NCBI GenBank assembly: GCA_019113005.1
Contig: DXIE01000016.1
Location: 1 to 64,000 of the forward strand
From: Candidatus Butyricicoccus avistercoris
GTDB taxonomy: Bacteria; Bacillota; Clostridia; Oscillospirales; Butyricicoccaceae
Length of the DNA: 64,000 nt
Reading direction: 5' to 3'
Position 1 is the first letter of the stretch. Each line of letters begins with the position of its first letter. Positions 8,831 to 17,579 of this stretch are shown one piece after another. The notes beneath the pieces were generated by a model, which was not told the origin of the DNA, did not search any database, and saw nothing but the letters and a program-made list of their open reading frames with translations. Position numbers and translations under genes: made by a program.

Positions 8831-9805
8831 TTAATCTTCAGTATCATCTGATTTTTTACGCTTTTTTTGATTTGGTTTGCTTTTCTTACGACGAGGCTTG
8901 TCATCTTCTGGTTCTTCTGATGCAATAAGCTTTGTGTTTTCTTCCAGAATATCAAGCTCATCAGTATCATAATTTTTGTTATCACATTTCTTTTTACCTG
9001 CTTTTAGCACGCAACAATCGGTACAAGCAAAGGTTTTTGGTGCTTCTGTACTGCCTTCAAGCTGAACCTTACATGTTCCACATATAACCTCGGTAGAAAC
9101 AACAGTGCCTTTACCTTCTGGAGTTTGAACAAGGCTATCAATACGAGGGGTTATTTTTTGCATCTCATGGTAGCCGTCATATTCATATTTTAAACAACAC
9201 ATAAGCCTACCACAAGTACCAGAAATTTTAGTTGGATTAAGAGATAGATTTTGGTCTTTTGCCATATTTATGGATACAGGCTGAAAATCCTCAAGATAGC
9301 TTGCACAGCAAAGCTCTCTGCCACAAATACCAAGACCGCCAATCATTTTAGCCTCATCACGCACACCTATTTGCCTAAGCTCGATTCGTGTACGGAAAAT
9401 AGATGCCAAATCCTTGACAAGACCTCTAAAGTCAACTCTGCCTTCTGCGGTGAAATAAAATAAGATTTTATTAAGGTCAAAAGTACATTCAACAGATACA
9501 AGGTTCATATCAAGCTCATGTTCTGCAATTTTTTTACGGCAGATATCAAAAGCTTCCTTTGCTTGTTGTTCATTGCCTCTTGCAACTTGAAGGTCGGTTT
9601 CAGTTGCAATTCTTATAACCTTTTTAAGTGGCTTAATGACGTTATCATCATCTATTGTTTTATTTGCCTGAGCACATTCGCCACATTCAATACCTCTTGC
9701 GGTTTCAACTATAACATGGTCGCCTACCTGAATATCAAGACCATTTGGGTCAAAATGATATACTTTACCCACTTTTTTAAAGCGGATACCAACTATTGTT
9801 GTCAA
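8831..9805 (-). CDS. ricT: RicT/YaaT, PSP1-domain Fe-S protein
   Basis: A 324-residue PSP1-domain protein. It has the cysteine-rich motifs GICGRELCCASY and GTCGRLMCCLKYEY and additional CGTC and CTDCC clusters. In B. subtilis, YaaT (RicT) joins YlbF and YmcA in an Fe-S complex that directs mRNA processing through RNase Y. The C-terminus is a lysine-rich tail. The start is TTG at 9805, supported by AGGAGGA 9 bases upstream and by conservation of the TIVGIRFK opening. It follows holB in the same orientation, the classical yaa cluster order. Confidence 0.92.
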   Translation of the reverse strand: MTTIVGIRFKKVGKVYHFDPNGLDIQVGDHVIVETARGIECGECAQANKTIDDDNVIKPLKKVIRIATETDLQVARGNEQQAKEAFDICRKKIAEHELDMNLVSVECTFDLNKILFYFTAEGRVDFRGLVKDLASIFRTRIELRQIGVRDEAKMIGGLGICGRELCCASYLEDFQPVSINMAKDQNLSLNPTKISGTCGRLMCCLKYEYDGYHEMQKITPRIDSLVQTPEGKGTVVSTEVICGTCKVQLEGSTEAPKTFACTDCCVLKAGKKKCDNKNYDTDELDILEENTKLIASEEPEDDKPRRKKSKPNQKKRKKSDDTED

Positions 9806-9829
9806 TTTTAAAGTCCTCCTGTAATGTTT

Positions 9830-10696
9830 TTACATAAAACATATTTGATAAGCTTCAGCACAAAGCGATGCACAAACTATACTAGGTGCGGCATTGCCTT
9901 GTACTCTAAGTCGCAGAGCTTCTATAAAATCATATAATTTTATAAGTCTTTCGTATGAAACTTTGCTTGCAAGCTCTTTTTGTCCTATTTCGGGTAACAC
10001 AGTTCCTGAAAGATTGTTTGCAATAAATATACAGTCATGCAGTGCAGCACCGATAAGCCCTAAAGCATTTTTTAGCTCTGATTTTGATAATTTTTCAAAA
10101 CTCATAGCATTTACAAGCATTTTATATTCATCAGCACTTGATAAGGCTTTTATAAAACCGTTTACATTATCAATTAAAGATAAATCAAAATCATCATTTT
10201 TAGGTGCTAAATGATATTTACTGCATCTCGAGCGAATGGTTTCCAAAATACCGCCCGCTTGCTCACTGGTTAAAATAAAAAACGCATATTTTGGCGGTTC
10301 TTCAAGCACTTTAAGCAGAGCATTTTGAGCGGATATATTAAGCTTATGAGCATGACGAATTAAAATAACTCGCCTATCAGAATCATTCGGAAGTATATAG
10401 ATTTTCTTTCTTAAATCTCTTGCAACAGCAACAGATATTTCTCCATCATCATAATCTATACATTCTAAATCGGGGTGAGAATTATGTTTCAGTTTTTGAC
10501 AAGACTCACATATACCACAAGGCTTATTTGTATTTGATGTGCAAAGAAGTCCAGCGGCTAAAGTTTTAGCAAGTGACCATTTGCCACTACCTTCACTGCC
10601 TGTTAAAAGCACTGTTTGCGGAAAACGATGATTAAGTGCAGCTTTAAGGCTTTGTATAACTTCTTTATTGTCTGAAAAGCTGTCAAAGCTGAGCAT
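9830..10696 (-). CDS. holB: DNA polymerase III delta' subunit
   Basis: A clamp-loader subunit of 288 residues. It shows LLTGSEGSGKWSLA (a degenerate Walker A), the zinc-binding cysteines in CGICESCQKLKHNSHPD and the SRC sensor ILETIRSRC. Delta' opens and loads the beta clamp together with DnaX and delta. Its start is preceded by AAAAGGAG. It lies between the decarboxylase and ricT genes with short gaps, consistent with one minus-strand operon. Confidence 0.92.
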   Translation of the reverse strand: MLSFDSFSDNKEVIQSLKAALNHRFPQTVLLTGSEGSGKWSLAKTLAAGLLCTSNTNKPCGICESCQKLKHNSHPDLECIDYDDGEISVAVARDLRKKIYILPNDSDRRVILIRHAHKLNISAQNALLKVLEEPPKYAFFILTSEQAGGILETIRSRCSKYHLAPKNDDFDLSLIDNVNGFIKALSSADEYKMLVNAMSFEKLSKSELKNALGLIGAALHDCIFIANNLSGTVLPEIGQKELASKVSYERLIKLYDFIEALRLRVQGNAAPSIVCASLCAEAYQICFM

Positions 10697-10714
10697 AAAA
10701 AATCTCCTTTTAGT

Positions 10715-12079
10715 TTAAAATTCTGTGCAAATAAGCACTTCGCTTACAGTATTATAGCATCGTTTAGTTAAAAATTCAACGTGTTTTGCTGTGATTTCCT
10801 CTCCAGAGAACACAACAGGTATCCCAGGAGGATAAGGAGTTATAGGTCTGGCACATATTTTGCCCTCAGCATCTTTTATGCTAACTGATTTATTTTTAGA
10901 AAACCATGCTTTTCTTACAGATATGGCTTGTTTTGGCTCGGGTAAAGCGGGAATGATATCGGGGGTTATATCATCAGACAAACCGCTAGAGCAGACTAAA
11001 AACGCATTTTTAAGCTGTTCAAAATCATATTTTGAGTCAATGCCTGTGAGTATACATACAACGTTTCTATCATCTGCCATTTCACAGATAATATTAAATT
11101 CACTATCCAGTTTTTTTAGAATTTGATGACCAGATACACCTGTTTTTGCTGTACAAACTGTAAGCCTTGTTTTATCTAAATCAAAATTATCATTTGGAGT
11201 TAAAGCTGTAAAAGCAGTATTATCATTTATAAACTGACGAATATCATTTACACGTTCTGCACAAATTCTATAATCATTTGTGTTTTGTAGCCAGTCACGA
11301 GCAAGGTCTAAAGAAACCATAATTGGATATGATGGGCTAGAAGTGCAAACCATGCTTTCTGTTTGGCGAATGGCTTTACTGTCTACTGTATCAGCAGTGA
11401 TTAAATAAGCAGCTTGACCGAGAGCAGGCAAAGTTTTATGAGCACTTAAAACCGCAGCATCTGCACCAAGCTCTATCGGTGATGGCAAATTTATAGCAGG
11501 GAAGTGTGCACCATGAGCCGCATCAACAAGCAGTTTTACATTATAACTATGGCATAAATCGGCTAAAGCTTTAATATCCTGTATTATGCCATAATAATTA
11601 GGTGATACAATAAGCATAGCTTTGATATCTTTGTGTGTTTTTAACTGATTTTCGGTTTGTTCAAGTGATAGCTTGCCACCAAAGCCATAAGGCTCAAGTA
11701 TTTCTGGATAGACAAAATAAGGGTTTAAATCAAATAAAGCACAAGCGGAAGTCACACTTTTATGACAGTTTCTATCAAGTAAAACCGAACCGCCATCAGA
11801 GCAAATAGCACCAAGCATAGCATGTATACCTTCGGTTGAACCTCCTGTTAAAAAGTGGCAATCATAAGCTTTATATAGTTTAGCCGCTAAAATCTCAGAC
11901 TCTCTTATTGCTCCATCTTCTTCATATAAATTGCCAGTCTCAGCAGTTTCAGTAAAATCATATGGGAAAATATTATCAAAAAGCTTAAAATGAGATTTGC
12001 CTTTATGCCCTGGCATATGCATTCTAAGAGTATTTTTGTTTATTAGCTCGGAAAGAGAATTGTATAATGGGGTATTCAT
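10715..12079 (-). CDS. Orn/Lys/Arg decarboxylase-family PLP enzyme
   Basis: A 454-residue fold-I PLP enzyme of the Orn/Lys/Arg decarboxylase group. The N-terminal MHMPGHKG is typical of the family. DAAHGAHF holds the cofactor-binding Asp, and SAHKTLPALGQ carries the Schiff-base lysine. The shorter length, without the N-terminal wing domain of enterobacterial CadA/SpeF, matches the Firmicutes YaaO/SpeA type. Which amino acid is decarboxylated cannot be told. ATG 12079 is chosen over an upstream in-frame start because the upstream one lies inside the preceding gene and 12079 has GAAAGGA at proper distance. Confidence 0.9.
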   Translation of the reverse strand: MNTPLYNSLSELINKNTLRMHMPGHKGKSHFKLFDNIFPYDFTETAETGNLYEEDGAIRESEILAAKLYKAYDCHFLTGGSTEGIHAMLGAICSDGGSVLLDRNCHKSVTSACALFDLNPYFVYPEILEPYGFGGKLSLEQTENQLKTHKDIKAMLIVSPNYYGIIQDIKALADLCHSYNVKLLVDAAHGAHFPAINLPSPIELGADAAVLSAHKTLPALGQAAYLITADTVDSKAIRQTESMVCTSSPSYPIMVSLDLARDWLQNTNDYRICAERVNDIRQFINDNTAFTALTPNDNFDLDKTRLTVCTAKTGVSGHQILKKLDSEFNIICEMADDRNVVCILTGIDSKYDFEQLKNAFLVCSSGLSDDITPDIIPALPEPKQAISVRKAWFSKNKSVSIKDAEGKICARPITPYPPGIPVVFSGEEITAKHVEFLTKRCYNTVSEVLICTEF

Positions 12080-12084
12080 ATTTT

Positions 12085-12954
12085 CTATCCTTTCAGGGTT
12101 AAATTTCTGATAAGTGGTTTTGTTCCACGCCAAGTGAATGCTCTATCCTTATATTTTTCATTAAATTGTTTTCGGGTTAGATTTTCTATATCTTCTAGAG
12201 ATAAAGAGTTTATCAGATTTTCGGTAAAACTTTTATTTTTGGTAAAAGGCACGTTTTTATTTTGTGGGCAAACAAGCTGACAAGTGTCGCAACCCCAAAT
12301 TAAATTATGCTTTAAAAGTAAATTTTCTTGTTCATCTGTTAAATCTTTTTTTGTTTGTGTTAATTCAGAAAGGCAATTTTCACAGTTTATCTTGCCATTT
12401 TCACCTATTGCATGACCTAAACAGTGCTTTTTGCACAGTCCACAATGCAAACAATCTATAATTTTACTGTCTTTGTCAGGTGGTATAATGTGCGTGTTAT
12501 CAGATAAAATAGCAGGCATTTGTTTGAAAGGTATAGATGTTAAAATAGTGCCTATGAATACAAAGCTGCCATATATTTTATCAAAGATTAAACCATTTTC
12601 GCCTATTTTACCAACACCAGAAAGTCTGGCTGCTTGTACTTCATTTAATGGGGAATTATCTACTAATACAACAGATTTTGCATTTGTTTTCCTCTCTATT
12701 TGGTCGGAAATAGGCGTTAAGATATCGCAAATAACACTGTGATAATCTTTTCCTCTTGCATAGATAGATAAATTACCGTTTTGAGGTTTATTAAAATATG
12801 GAAATAATGCAACATATACACTGTGAGCATTTTCGCAATAATTATAAGCTTTTGCTATTGCTGACTCGTTCATGTAATGTTTAAGTGTGTTAAATTCGCA
12901 TACACCTACGGACGAAATTCCGTCCACAGCGTACAATATATCAAGTATGTTCAT
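12085..12954 (-). CDS. QueG-like 4Fe-4S protein (epoxyqueuosine reductase family)
   Basis: A 289-residue protein with GKIGENGLIF corresponding to the QueG GWIGK region. Two ferredoxin-like cysteine clusters follow: CLHCGLCKKHC and INCENC plus GCDTCQLVCPQNK. QueG reduces epoxyqueuosine to queuosine in tRNA using cobalamin and two 4Fe-4S clusters. The first cluster lacks the common CPT proline, and the protein is at the short end for QueG because the HEAT-repeat tail is missing. It could therefore be a paralogue. It is the first gene of the minus-strand operon; its stop is 5 bases before the decarboxylase start. Confidence 0.72.
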   Translation of the reverse strand: MNILDILYAVDGISSVGVCEFNTLKHYMNESAIAKAYNYCENAHSVYVALFPYFNKPQNGNLSIYARGKDYHSVICDILTPISDQIERKTNAKSVVLVDNSPLNEVQAARLSGVGKIGENGLIFDKIYGSFVFIGTILTSIPFKQMPAILSDNTHIIPPDKDSKIIDCLHCGLCKKHCLGHAIGENGKINCENCLSELTQTKKDLTDEQENLLLKHNLIWGCDTCQLVCPQNKNVPFTKNKSFTENLINSLSLEDIENLTRKQFNEKYKDRAFTWRGTKPLIRNLTLKG

Positions 12955-13018
12955 CTTACCCGATATTCTCCTAAATTTTTTTATTCAATTATACCATAAT
13001 AAATTTGTGATTTAAACC

Positions 13019-13047
13019 TTGTTAAAGCGTGAAAGTGGATATATAAT
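13019..13047 (+). promoter_or_regulatory. Promoter of serC
   Basis: TTGTTA at 13019-13024 and TATAAT at 13042-13047 are separated by 17 bases. The 5' leader would be about 72 bases. Confidence 0.65.
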
Positions 13048-13073
13048 TTAAAGTATATTTTATTTATTTTTTG

Positions 13074-13092
13074 TCAAACTTTTAGAGTTTGA
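13074..13092 (+). other. Short leader hairpin before serC
   Basis: TCAAACT pairs with AGTTTGA around a 5-base loop in the serC leader, 35 bases before the start codon. There is no U-run of terminator type and no T-box sequence. It could affect stability or translation. Confidence 0.4.
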
Positions 13093-13126
13093 TAAAAAAA
13101 TTATTGAAAGGTAGGTTACTTGAAAG

Positions 13127-14218
13127 ATGTCAGAAACCAGAATTTACAATTTCTCCGCAGGTCCATCTATGCTTCCATTATCCGTACTGGAGAAGGCAGC
13201 CTCAGAAATGCTGAATTATCACGGCTCAGGAATGTCAGTAATGGAGATGAGTCACCGCTCAAAGGTATATGACACGATTATCAAGGAAACCGAAGCTGCT
13301 CTTCGTCGTGTTATGAATATCCCTGATAACTATAAGGTACTGTTTTTACAGGGTGGTGCAACTACTCAGTTTGCTGCAATCCCTATGAACCTTATGAAAA
13401 CAGGTAAGGCTGATTATGCTGTTACTGGTAATTTTGCAAACAATGCTTATAAAGAAGCTCTAAAGTTCGGTGATATACATACAGCTTTCTCATCAAAGGA
13501 AACTAACTTTGACAGAGTGCCAACTCAAGCTGAACTTGATATTCGTGAAGATGCAGATTATTTCTATATTTGTGCTAATAATACCATTTATGGTACTGAA
13601 TATCATTACGACCCTGAAACACCAGCAAATGTTCCACTTGTTGCAGATATGTCATCTAACATTCTGTCAAAGCCTGTTGATGTTTCAAAATATGGAGTTA
13701 TCTATGCAGGTGCACAGAAAAATATGGGTCCTGCTGGTCTAACAGTTGTTATCGTTCGTGAGGATTTACTTGGAAGCTATCCACAGGATAAATATCCAAC
13801 CATTTTAGATTGGAAGCTTATGGCTGAAAAGGATAGCATGTACAATACACCTCCTACATATGCTATTTATATTTTAGGTCTTGTGCTAGAGTGGGTTGAG
13901 TCCATTGGTGGACTTGAGGAAATGCAAAAGCGTGCAGAGCAAAAGAGCAAGCTATTATATGATTATCTCGATAATCAGACTTTCTATAAGGCAGTAGCTC
14001 AGAAGGAAAGTCGTTCTAATATGAATGTTACATTCAGAACAGGTGATGATGCACTTGATGCAGAGTTTGTAAAGGCATCTATTGCAGAGGGTATGTCAAA
14101 CCTAAAGGGACATCGTTCTGTTGGTGGTATGAGAGCATCTATTTATAATGCTATGCCACTTGAAGGCGTGGAAAAGCTAGTTGCATTTATGAAGAAGTTT
14201 GCAGAAGAACATAGCTAA
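13127..14218 (+). CDS. serC: Phosphoserine aminotransferase
   Basis: Converts 3-phosphohydroxypyruvate and glutamate to phosphoserine and 2-oxoglutarate. The 363-residue length and motifs fit the class V aminotransferase SerC: NFSAGPSMLP at the N-terminus, MSHRSKVY, LQGGATTQF and the PLP lysine in YAGAQKNMGPAG. The C-terminus has MRASIYNAMP, a conserved SerC end motif. The start follows GAAAGGTAGG. It is followed by serA, so the first two steps of serine synthesis are paired; serB is not in the window. Codon use suggests high expression. Confidence 0.96.
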   Translation: MSETRIYNFSAGPSMLPLSVLEKAASEMLNYHGSGMSVMEMSHRSKVYDTIIKETEAALRRVMNIPDNYKVLFLQGGATTQFAAIPMNLMKTGKADYAVTGNFANNAYKEALKFGDIHTAFSSKETNFDRVPTQAELDIREDADYFYICANNTIYGTEYHYDPETPANVPLVADMSSNILSKPVDVSKYGVIYAGAQKNMGPAGLTVVIVREDLLGSYPQDKYPTILDWKLMAEKDSMYNTPPTYAIYILGLVLEWVESIGGLEEMQKRAEQKSKLLYDYLDNQTFYKAVAQKESRSNMNVTFRTGDDALDAEFVKASIAEGMSNLKGHRSVGGMRASIYNAMPLEGVEKLVAFMKKFAEEHS

Positions 14219-14240
14219 GTTTTAGATAAAACGAACAATA

Positions 14241-14268
14241 CTCCACCAGTTTAAATTTGCTGGTGGAG
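14241..14268 (+). other. Intergenic hairpin between serC and serA
   Basis: CTCCACCAG and CTGGTGGAG form a perfect 9-bp GC-rich stem with a 10-base loop. The sequence after it (AACTTTTAAA) is a poor U-tract. It may be a partial terminator that lowers serA relative to serC, or a 3'-end stabiliser. Confidence 0.6.
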
Positions 14269-14299
14269 AACTTTTAAACATAGAAAGTGGGTTATTTAA

Positions 14300-15463
14300 A
14301 TGTATAACGTTAAATTATATAATAAAATCAGCCAGTGTGGTCTTGATGATTTCGATAAAGATAATTATACCTATGCAGAGGATATTGAAAACTATGATGC
14401 GATTTTAGTTCGCTCTGCTAAACTGCATGATGTAGAGTTTCCAAAGAGTTTAAAATGTATTGCTCGTGCAGGTGCAGGTGTAAACAATATTCCGCTTGAA
14501 AAGTGTGCAGAGCAAGGTATTGTTGTATTTAATACCCCTGGTGCAAATGCAAATGCGGTAAAAGAGCTTGTAATTTGTGCCATGCTTATGGCATCTCGTA
14601 AGATTGTACAGGGCATTAACTGGACTAAGGATTTAATTGGTACAGAAGATATTGGCCCAGCTGCTGAAAAGGGTAAGGCTAAGTTTGCAGGCCCAGAGCT
14701 TGACGGAAAGCGTTTGGGTGTAATTGGTCTTGGTGCAATCGGTGTAAAGGTTGCAAATGCGGCTATCGGTCTTGGTATGGACGTTTGGGGCTATGACCCA
14801 TTTTTATCTGTTGATGGTGCGTTATCTCTTTCCCGTTCTGTAAAGCATATCACAGACTTAAATCAGATTTTTGCAAACTGCGATTATATAACCGTTCATG
14901 TGCCACTATTAGATGACACAAGAAATATGATTAACGCTGAAACTATCGCTACAATGAAGGACGGCGTTAGAATTGTAAATATTGCTCGTGGTGAGCTTGT
15001 AGATGAAAACGCAATGGCAGCAGCTCTGGAGAGTGGTAAAGTTGCTTGTTATGTATCCGACTTTGCAAGCGATTTAATGCTAAAGCAAGAAAATGCTATT
15101 ATTATGCCTCATCTGGGTGCATCTACTCCTGAAAGTGAAGATAACTGTGCTAAGATGGCAGTAAAGGAAGTTATGGATTATCTGGAAACAGGTACAATTA
15201 GAAACTCTGTAAACTTCCCTAACTTAAAAGTGCCAAGAGAAGCGGGTATTCGTGTATGTATGATACATAAAAATATTCCTAATATGATTGCGGCTATTTC
15301 TGCTGTTGTATCTAAAGAAGGTATGAACATCGAAAATATGGGCAACCGTTCTAAGGGTAATTTTGCTTATACAATTATGGATACAGATACCGAAGTAACA
15401 GAGGCTATGATTGAAGCTATCAAGTCTATTGATGGTATGATTTCTGTTCGTGTTATCAGATAA
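14300..15463 (+). CDS. serA: D-3-phosphoglycerate dehydrogenase
   Basis: Oxidises 3-phosphoglycerate to 3-phosphohydroxypyruvate with NAD, the entry step to serine. The 387 residues comprise a split catalytic domain, a Rossmann domain with GLGAIGVKVANAA, the dehydrogenase signature DYITVHVPLLDDTRNMI and VNIARGELVDE, the catalytic histidine in MPHLGASTPESEDNC, and a C-terminal ACT domain (residues ~310-387). The ACT domain suggests allosteric control by serine. It is the short ACT-only type, lacking the extra ASB domain of long SerA. Confidence 0.94.
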   Translation: MYNVKLYNKISQCGLDDFDKDNYTYAEDIENYDAILVRSAKLHDVEFPKSLKCIARAGAGVNNIPLEKCAEQGIVVFNTPGANANAVKELVICAMLMASRKIVQGINWTKDLIGTEDIGPAAEKGKAKFAGPELDGKRLGVIGLGAIGVKVANAAIGLGMDVWGYDPFLSVDGALSLSRSVKHITDLNQIFANCDYITVHVPLLDDTRNMINAETIATMKDGVRIVNIARGELVDENAMAAALESGKVACYVSDFASDLMLKQENAIIMPHLGASTPESEDNCAKMAVKEVMDYLETGTIRNSVNFPNLKVPREAGIRVCMIHKNIPNMIAAISAVVSKEGMNIENMGNRSKGNFAYTIMDTDTEVTEAMIEAIKSIDGMISVRVIR

Positions 15464-15470
15464 AATTTTA

Positions 15471-15502
15471 AAAGCTCGTCAGTTTTTGACGAGCTTTTTT
15501 CT
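15471..15502. terminator. Bidirectional terminator after serA
   Basis: An 11-bp stem, AAAGCTCGTCA with TGACGAGCTTT, is followed by T-residues on the plus strand. It overlaps the stop codon and last codons of the converging metallophosphoesterase gene, so the two transcripts overlap at their 3' ends. Confidence 0.85.
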
Positions 15503-16372
15503 TTGCTTTGCACAGCCTTTATGAAGTGAAATAACAACTATTTCGGGTTGATTAAAAATTCTAACAGGTTTAAAACCGCCGATACCTCTGCTTATAACCA
15601 TTTGAGTGTTGTTTTTACAGTGTTTACCTGAGGTATAACGAGGGAATAGTCCTTGATTAGGTGCAATAACTCCACCTACAAAAGGTATTCTCACTTGACC
15701 GCCATGTGCATGACCAGACACCACAAGGTCAATCGGTTCATTTGAATAAATATCAATAAATTCTGGGTGATGTGCCATCAAAATGGTAAATTCATCAGGC
15801 AAAATTCCATGCATAACACGAGAAAGCATAGTTTTTACACTTTCAATCTGCTTTTTCTTTCTTGCACGTTCGGAAAGCTGAACATCATCTTCAATACCGA
15901 TTAAATTTATATATGAATTTTCTTTTTGGATATGAGTACCTGATGTATGAAGGAAATGAACGCCCGCATCACAAAGGGCTTTATGCATGGTGTCAACTCC
16001 AGTTTTGCGGATTTTTCTGATTTCATGGTTGCCGTAAATCGCCCAAACGGGTGCAATCTGTTTTAAAAGTTTGGCTTGCTCTACACAAGTTGAAAGTTTG
16101 CCGTGTTTTGAATCAACCCAATCACCAGATATAAGTATTAAATTTGGGTGCATTCTTCTAACTCGATTTACAAGTGCTTTTTGTCCAAGACCAAAGTTGC
16201 GGCTATGTATATCACTTAAAAGAACTATTCTGAAATCATTAAAATTTGTAGGTAAATTTTGAGAATAAATATGATATCTTGTTATTTTAACACTTACATT
16301 TTGCCAAACAGTAACTGCGGTAAATATACCAGCAGCTATTGCACTGCCTTGTAAAATTTTGTTTTTTTTCAT
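15479..16372 (-). CDS. Membrane-anchored metallophosphoesterase, YkuE/YaeI-like
   Basis: A 297-residue calcineurin-like phosphoesterase with one N-terminal hydrophobic segment (residues 8-24) acting as signal anchor. Metal-binding motifs appear in order: LLSDIHS (DxH), ISGDWVD (GDxxD), YGNHE (GNHE), MAHHPE and SGHAHGGQ. Membrane-tethered members of this family include enzymes that cleave lipid-linked substrates such as UDP-diacylglucosamine, so an envelope lipid is possible. The ATG follows GGAGGG. It sits alone between serA and a hydrolase gene. Confidence 0.85.
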   Translation of the reverse strand: MKKNKILQGSAIAAGIFTAVTVWQNVSVKITRYHIYSQNLPTNFNDFRIVLLSDIHSRNFGLGQKALVNRVRRMHPNLILISGDWVDSKHGKLSTCVEQAKLLKQIAPVWAIYGNHEIRKIRKTGVDTMHKALCDAGVHFLHTSGTHIQKENSYINLIGIEDDVQLSERARKKKQIESVKTMLSRVMHGILPDEFTILMAHHPEFIDIYSNEPIDLVVSGHAHGGQVRIPFVGGVIAPNQGLFPRYTSGKHCKNNTQMVISRGIGGFKPVRIFNQPEIVVISLHKGCAKQRKKLVKN

Positions 16373-16400
16373 ATATAAACCCTCCGATTATATTCAGTAA

Positions 16401-16435
16401 AATGCCGTTCGGTTTTTTATTAACCGAACGGCGTT
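16401..16435 (-). terminator. Terminator after the alpha/beta hydrolase gene
   Basis: A 14-bp stem, AACGCCGTTCGGTT with AACCGAACGGCATT (one G-U), lies just after the hydrolase stop on the minus strand and ends in ATTTTA. It lies upstream of the metallophosphoesterase start. Confidence 0.78.
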
Positions 16436-16440
16436 AGAGC

Positions 16441-17394
16441 TTATGCACTTTCATTTTTAGTAGGAAGATGGTCTTCAATCCAGCGAGACACATCACCAAA
16501 TACATCTAGGTGATTAAGCTCATTTAAAATTTCGTGTCTGCCATCTTTATAAAAAATAACGTCAACATCTTTTTGACCAGCAGCACGATACATTCGAGCA
16601 ACAGTTCTAACACCATCGCCATAACTGCCTACTGGGTCTTTATCGCCAGCTATAAGCAAAATAGGCACATCATGTGGTGTAGTACGGAAACAGCGGACAT
16701 GATTTGATTTTTGTACAAGTGTAAATAAATCACGAAAACCAGTGGCAGTGAATACAAAATTGCACTTATTATCTGATTGAAAAAGCTCCACAGTGTTTTT
16801 ATCACGAGAAAGCCAAGCAAACATGGAGTTAGGCTGTGAAATTTTTTTATTAAAGTTATTAAAGGTCATTTTAGATAGGAAAGCAGAGCGATAAGTCATA
16901 CCTTTAGTATGAACGACAGAGTCAGCAAGTCTTATGCCAGTTCTAGCAAAAGGCACTGGACCGACTGTGCCGCAAAGTATACAGCCTTGAATGTCTTTAC
17001 CGTAAAGAGGTAAATATAATCTTGCAAGTAAAGAACCCATAGAATGACCAAAAAGATAAAAAGGCAAGTCAGGGTAACGAGCTTTCATTATATCAGTTAG
17101 TTTTTTCATATCATCAACAAGGCAAGACCAACCATTTTTAGGTGCAAAAAAACCAAGCTCGGTTTCTCTTGAAACCGAAGCACCATGCCCTAGGTGGTCA
17201 TTACCACATACAATAAAGCCAAGGCTACAAAGATATTTAGCAAACACTGTATAACGAGAAAAGTAGTCACACATACCATGTGCAATCTGTATTACACCAC
17301 GAATTTCAACATCTTCAGGAGTTAGAATATAATATGTAATAGATGAAACATCATTTGAACTTTTGAAGATGTTTTGGGTGCATTTGATATTCAT
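16441..17394 (-). CDS. Alpha/beta hydrolase, monoacylglycerol-lipase-like (Hydrolase_4)
   Basis: A 317-residue serine hydrolase. HGMCDY gives the oxyanion-hole region, GNDHLGHG follows, and the nucleophile is in LFGHSMGSLLARLY (about residue 118). The acid is in IAGDKDPVG and the histidine in KDGRHEILNE. This arrangement matches monoacylglycerol lipase/lysophospholipase L2-type enzymes. No signal peptide is seen, so it is probably cytoplasmic. The substrate is inferred only from family resemblance. Confidence 0.83.
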   Translation of the reverse strand: MNIKCTQNIFKSSNDVSSITYYILTPEDVEIRGVIQIAHGMCDYFSRYTVFAKYLCSLGFIVCGNDHLGHGASVSRETELGFFAPKNGWSCLVDDMKKLTDIMKARYPDLPFYLFGHSMGSLLARLYLPLYGKDIQGCILCGTVGPVPFARTGIRLADSVVHTKGMTYRSAFLSKMTFNNFNKKISQPNSMFAWLSRDKNTVELFQSDNKCNFVFTATGFRDLFTLVQKSNHVRCFRTTPHDVPILLIAGDKDPVGSYGDGVRTVARMYRAAGQKDVDVIFYKDGRHEILNELNHLDVFGDVSRWIEDHLPTKNESA

Positions 17395-17521
17395 ACCATC
17401 AGCCCTTATAGTCCAAATTTATATTTTTATCATATCACAAAATTTGCTTTTAGTCTTGTATTATAAAGAAAATTCACAAACGTTTAAAAAATTAAGATAC
17501 AAAAAAGATGCTAAAACTATA

Positions 17522-17550
17522 TGGACTACTGATGTAACATATGATATAAT
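17522..17550 (+). promoter_or_regulatory. Promoter of the BI-1 family gene
   Basis: TGGACT at 17522-17527 and TATAAT at 17545-17550 are 17 bases apart, and the -10 is extended (TGA-TATAAT). The leader would be about 22 bases. Confidence 0.6.
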
Positions 17551-17579
17551 TAGTAAAACAATTTAAAGGGGTGAATAAA

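Noticed and set aside
12955..13126. Possible riboswitch or T-box leader before serC
   Set aside because: Only a short hairpin is present; there is no T-box sequence, no specifier loop and no terminator/antiterminator pair.
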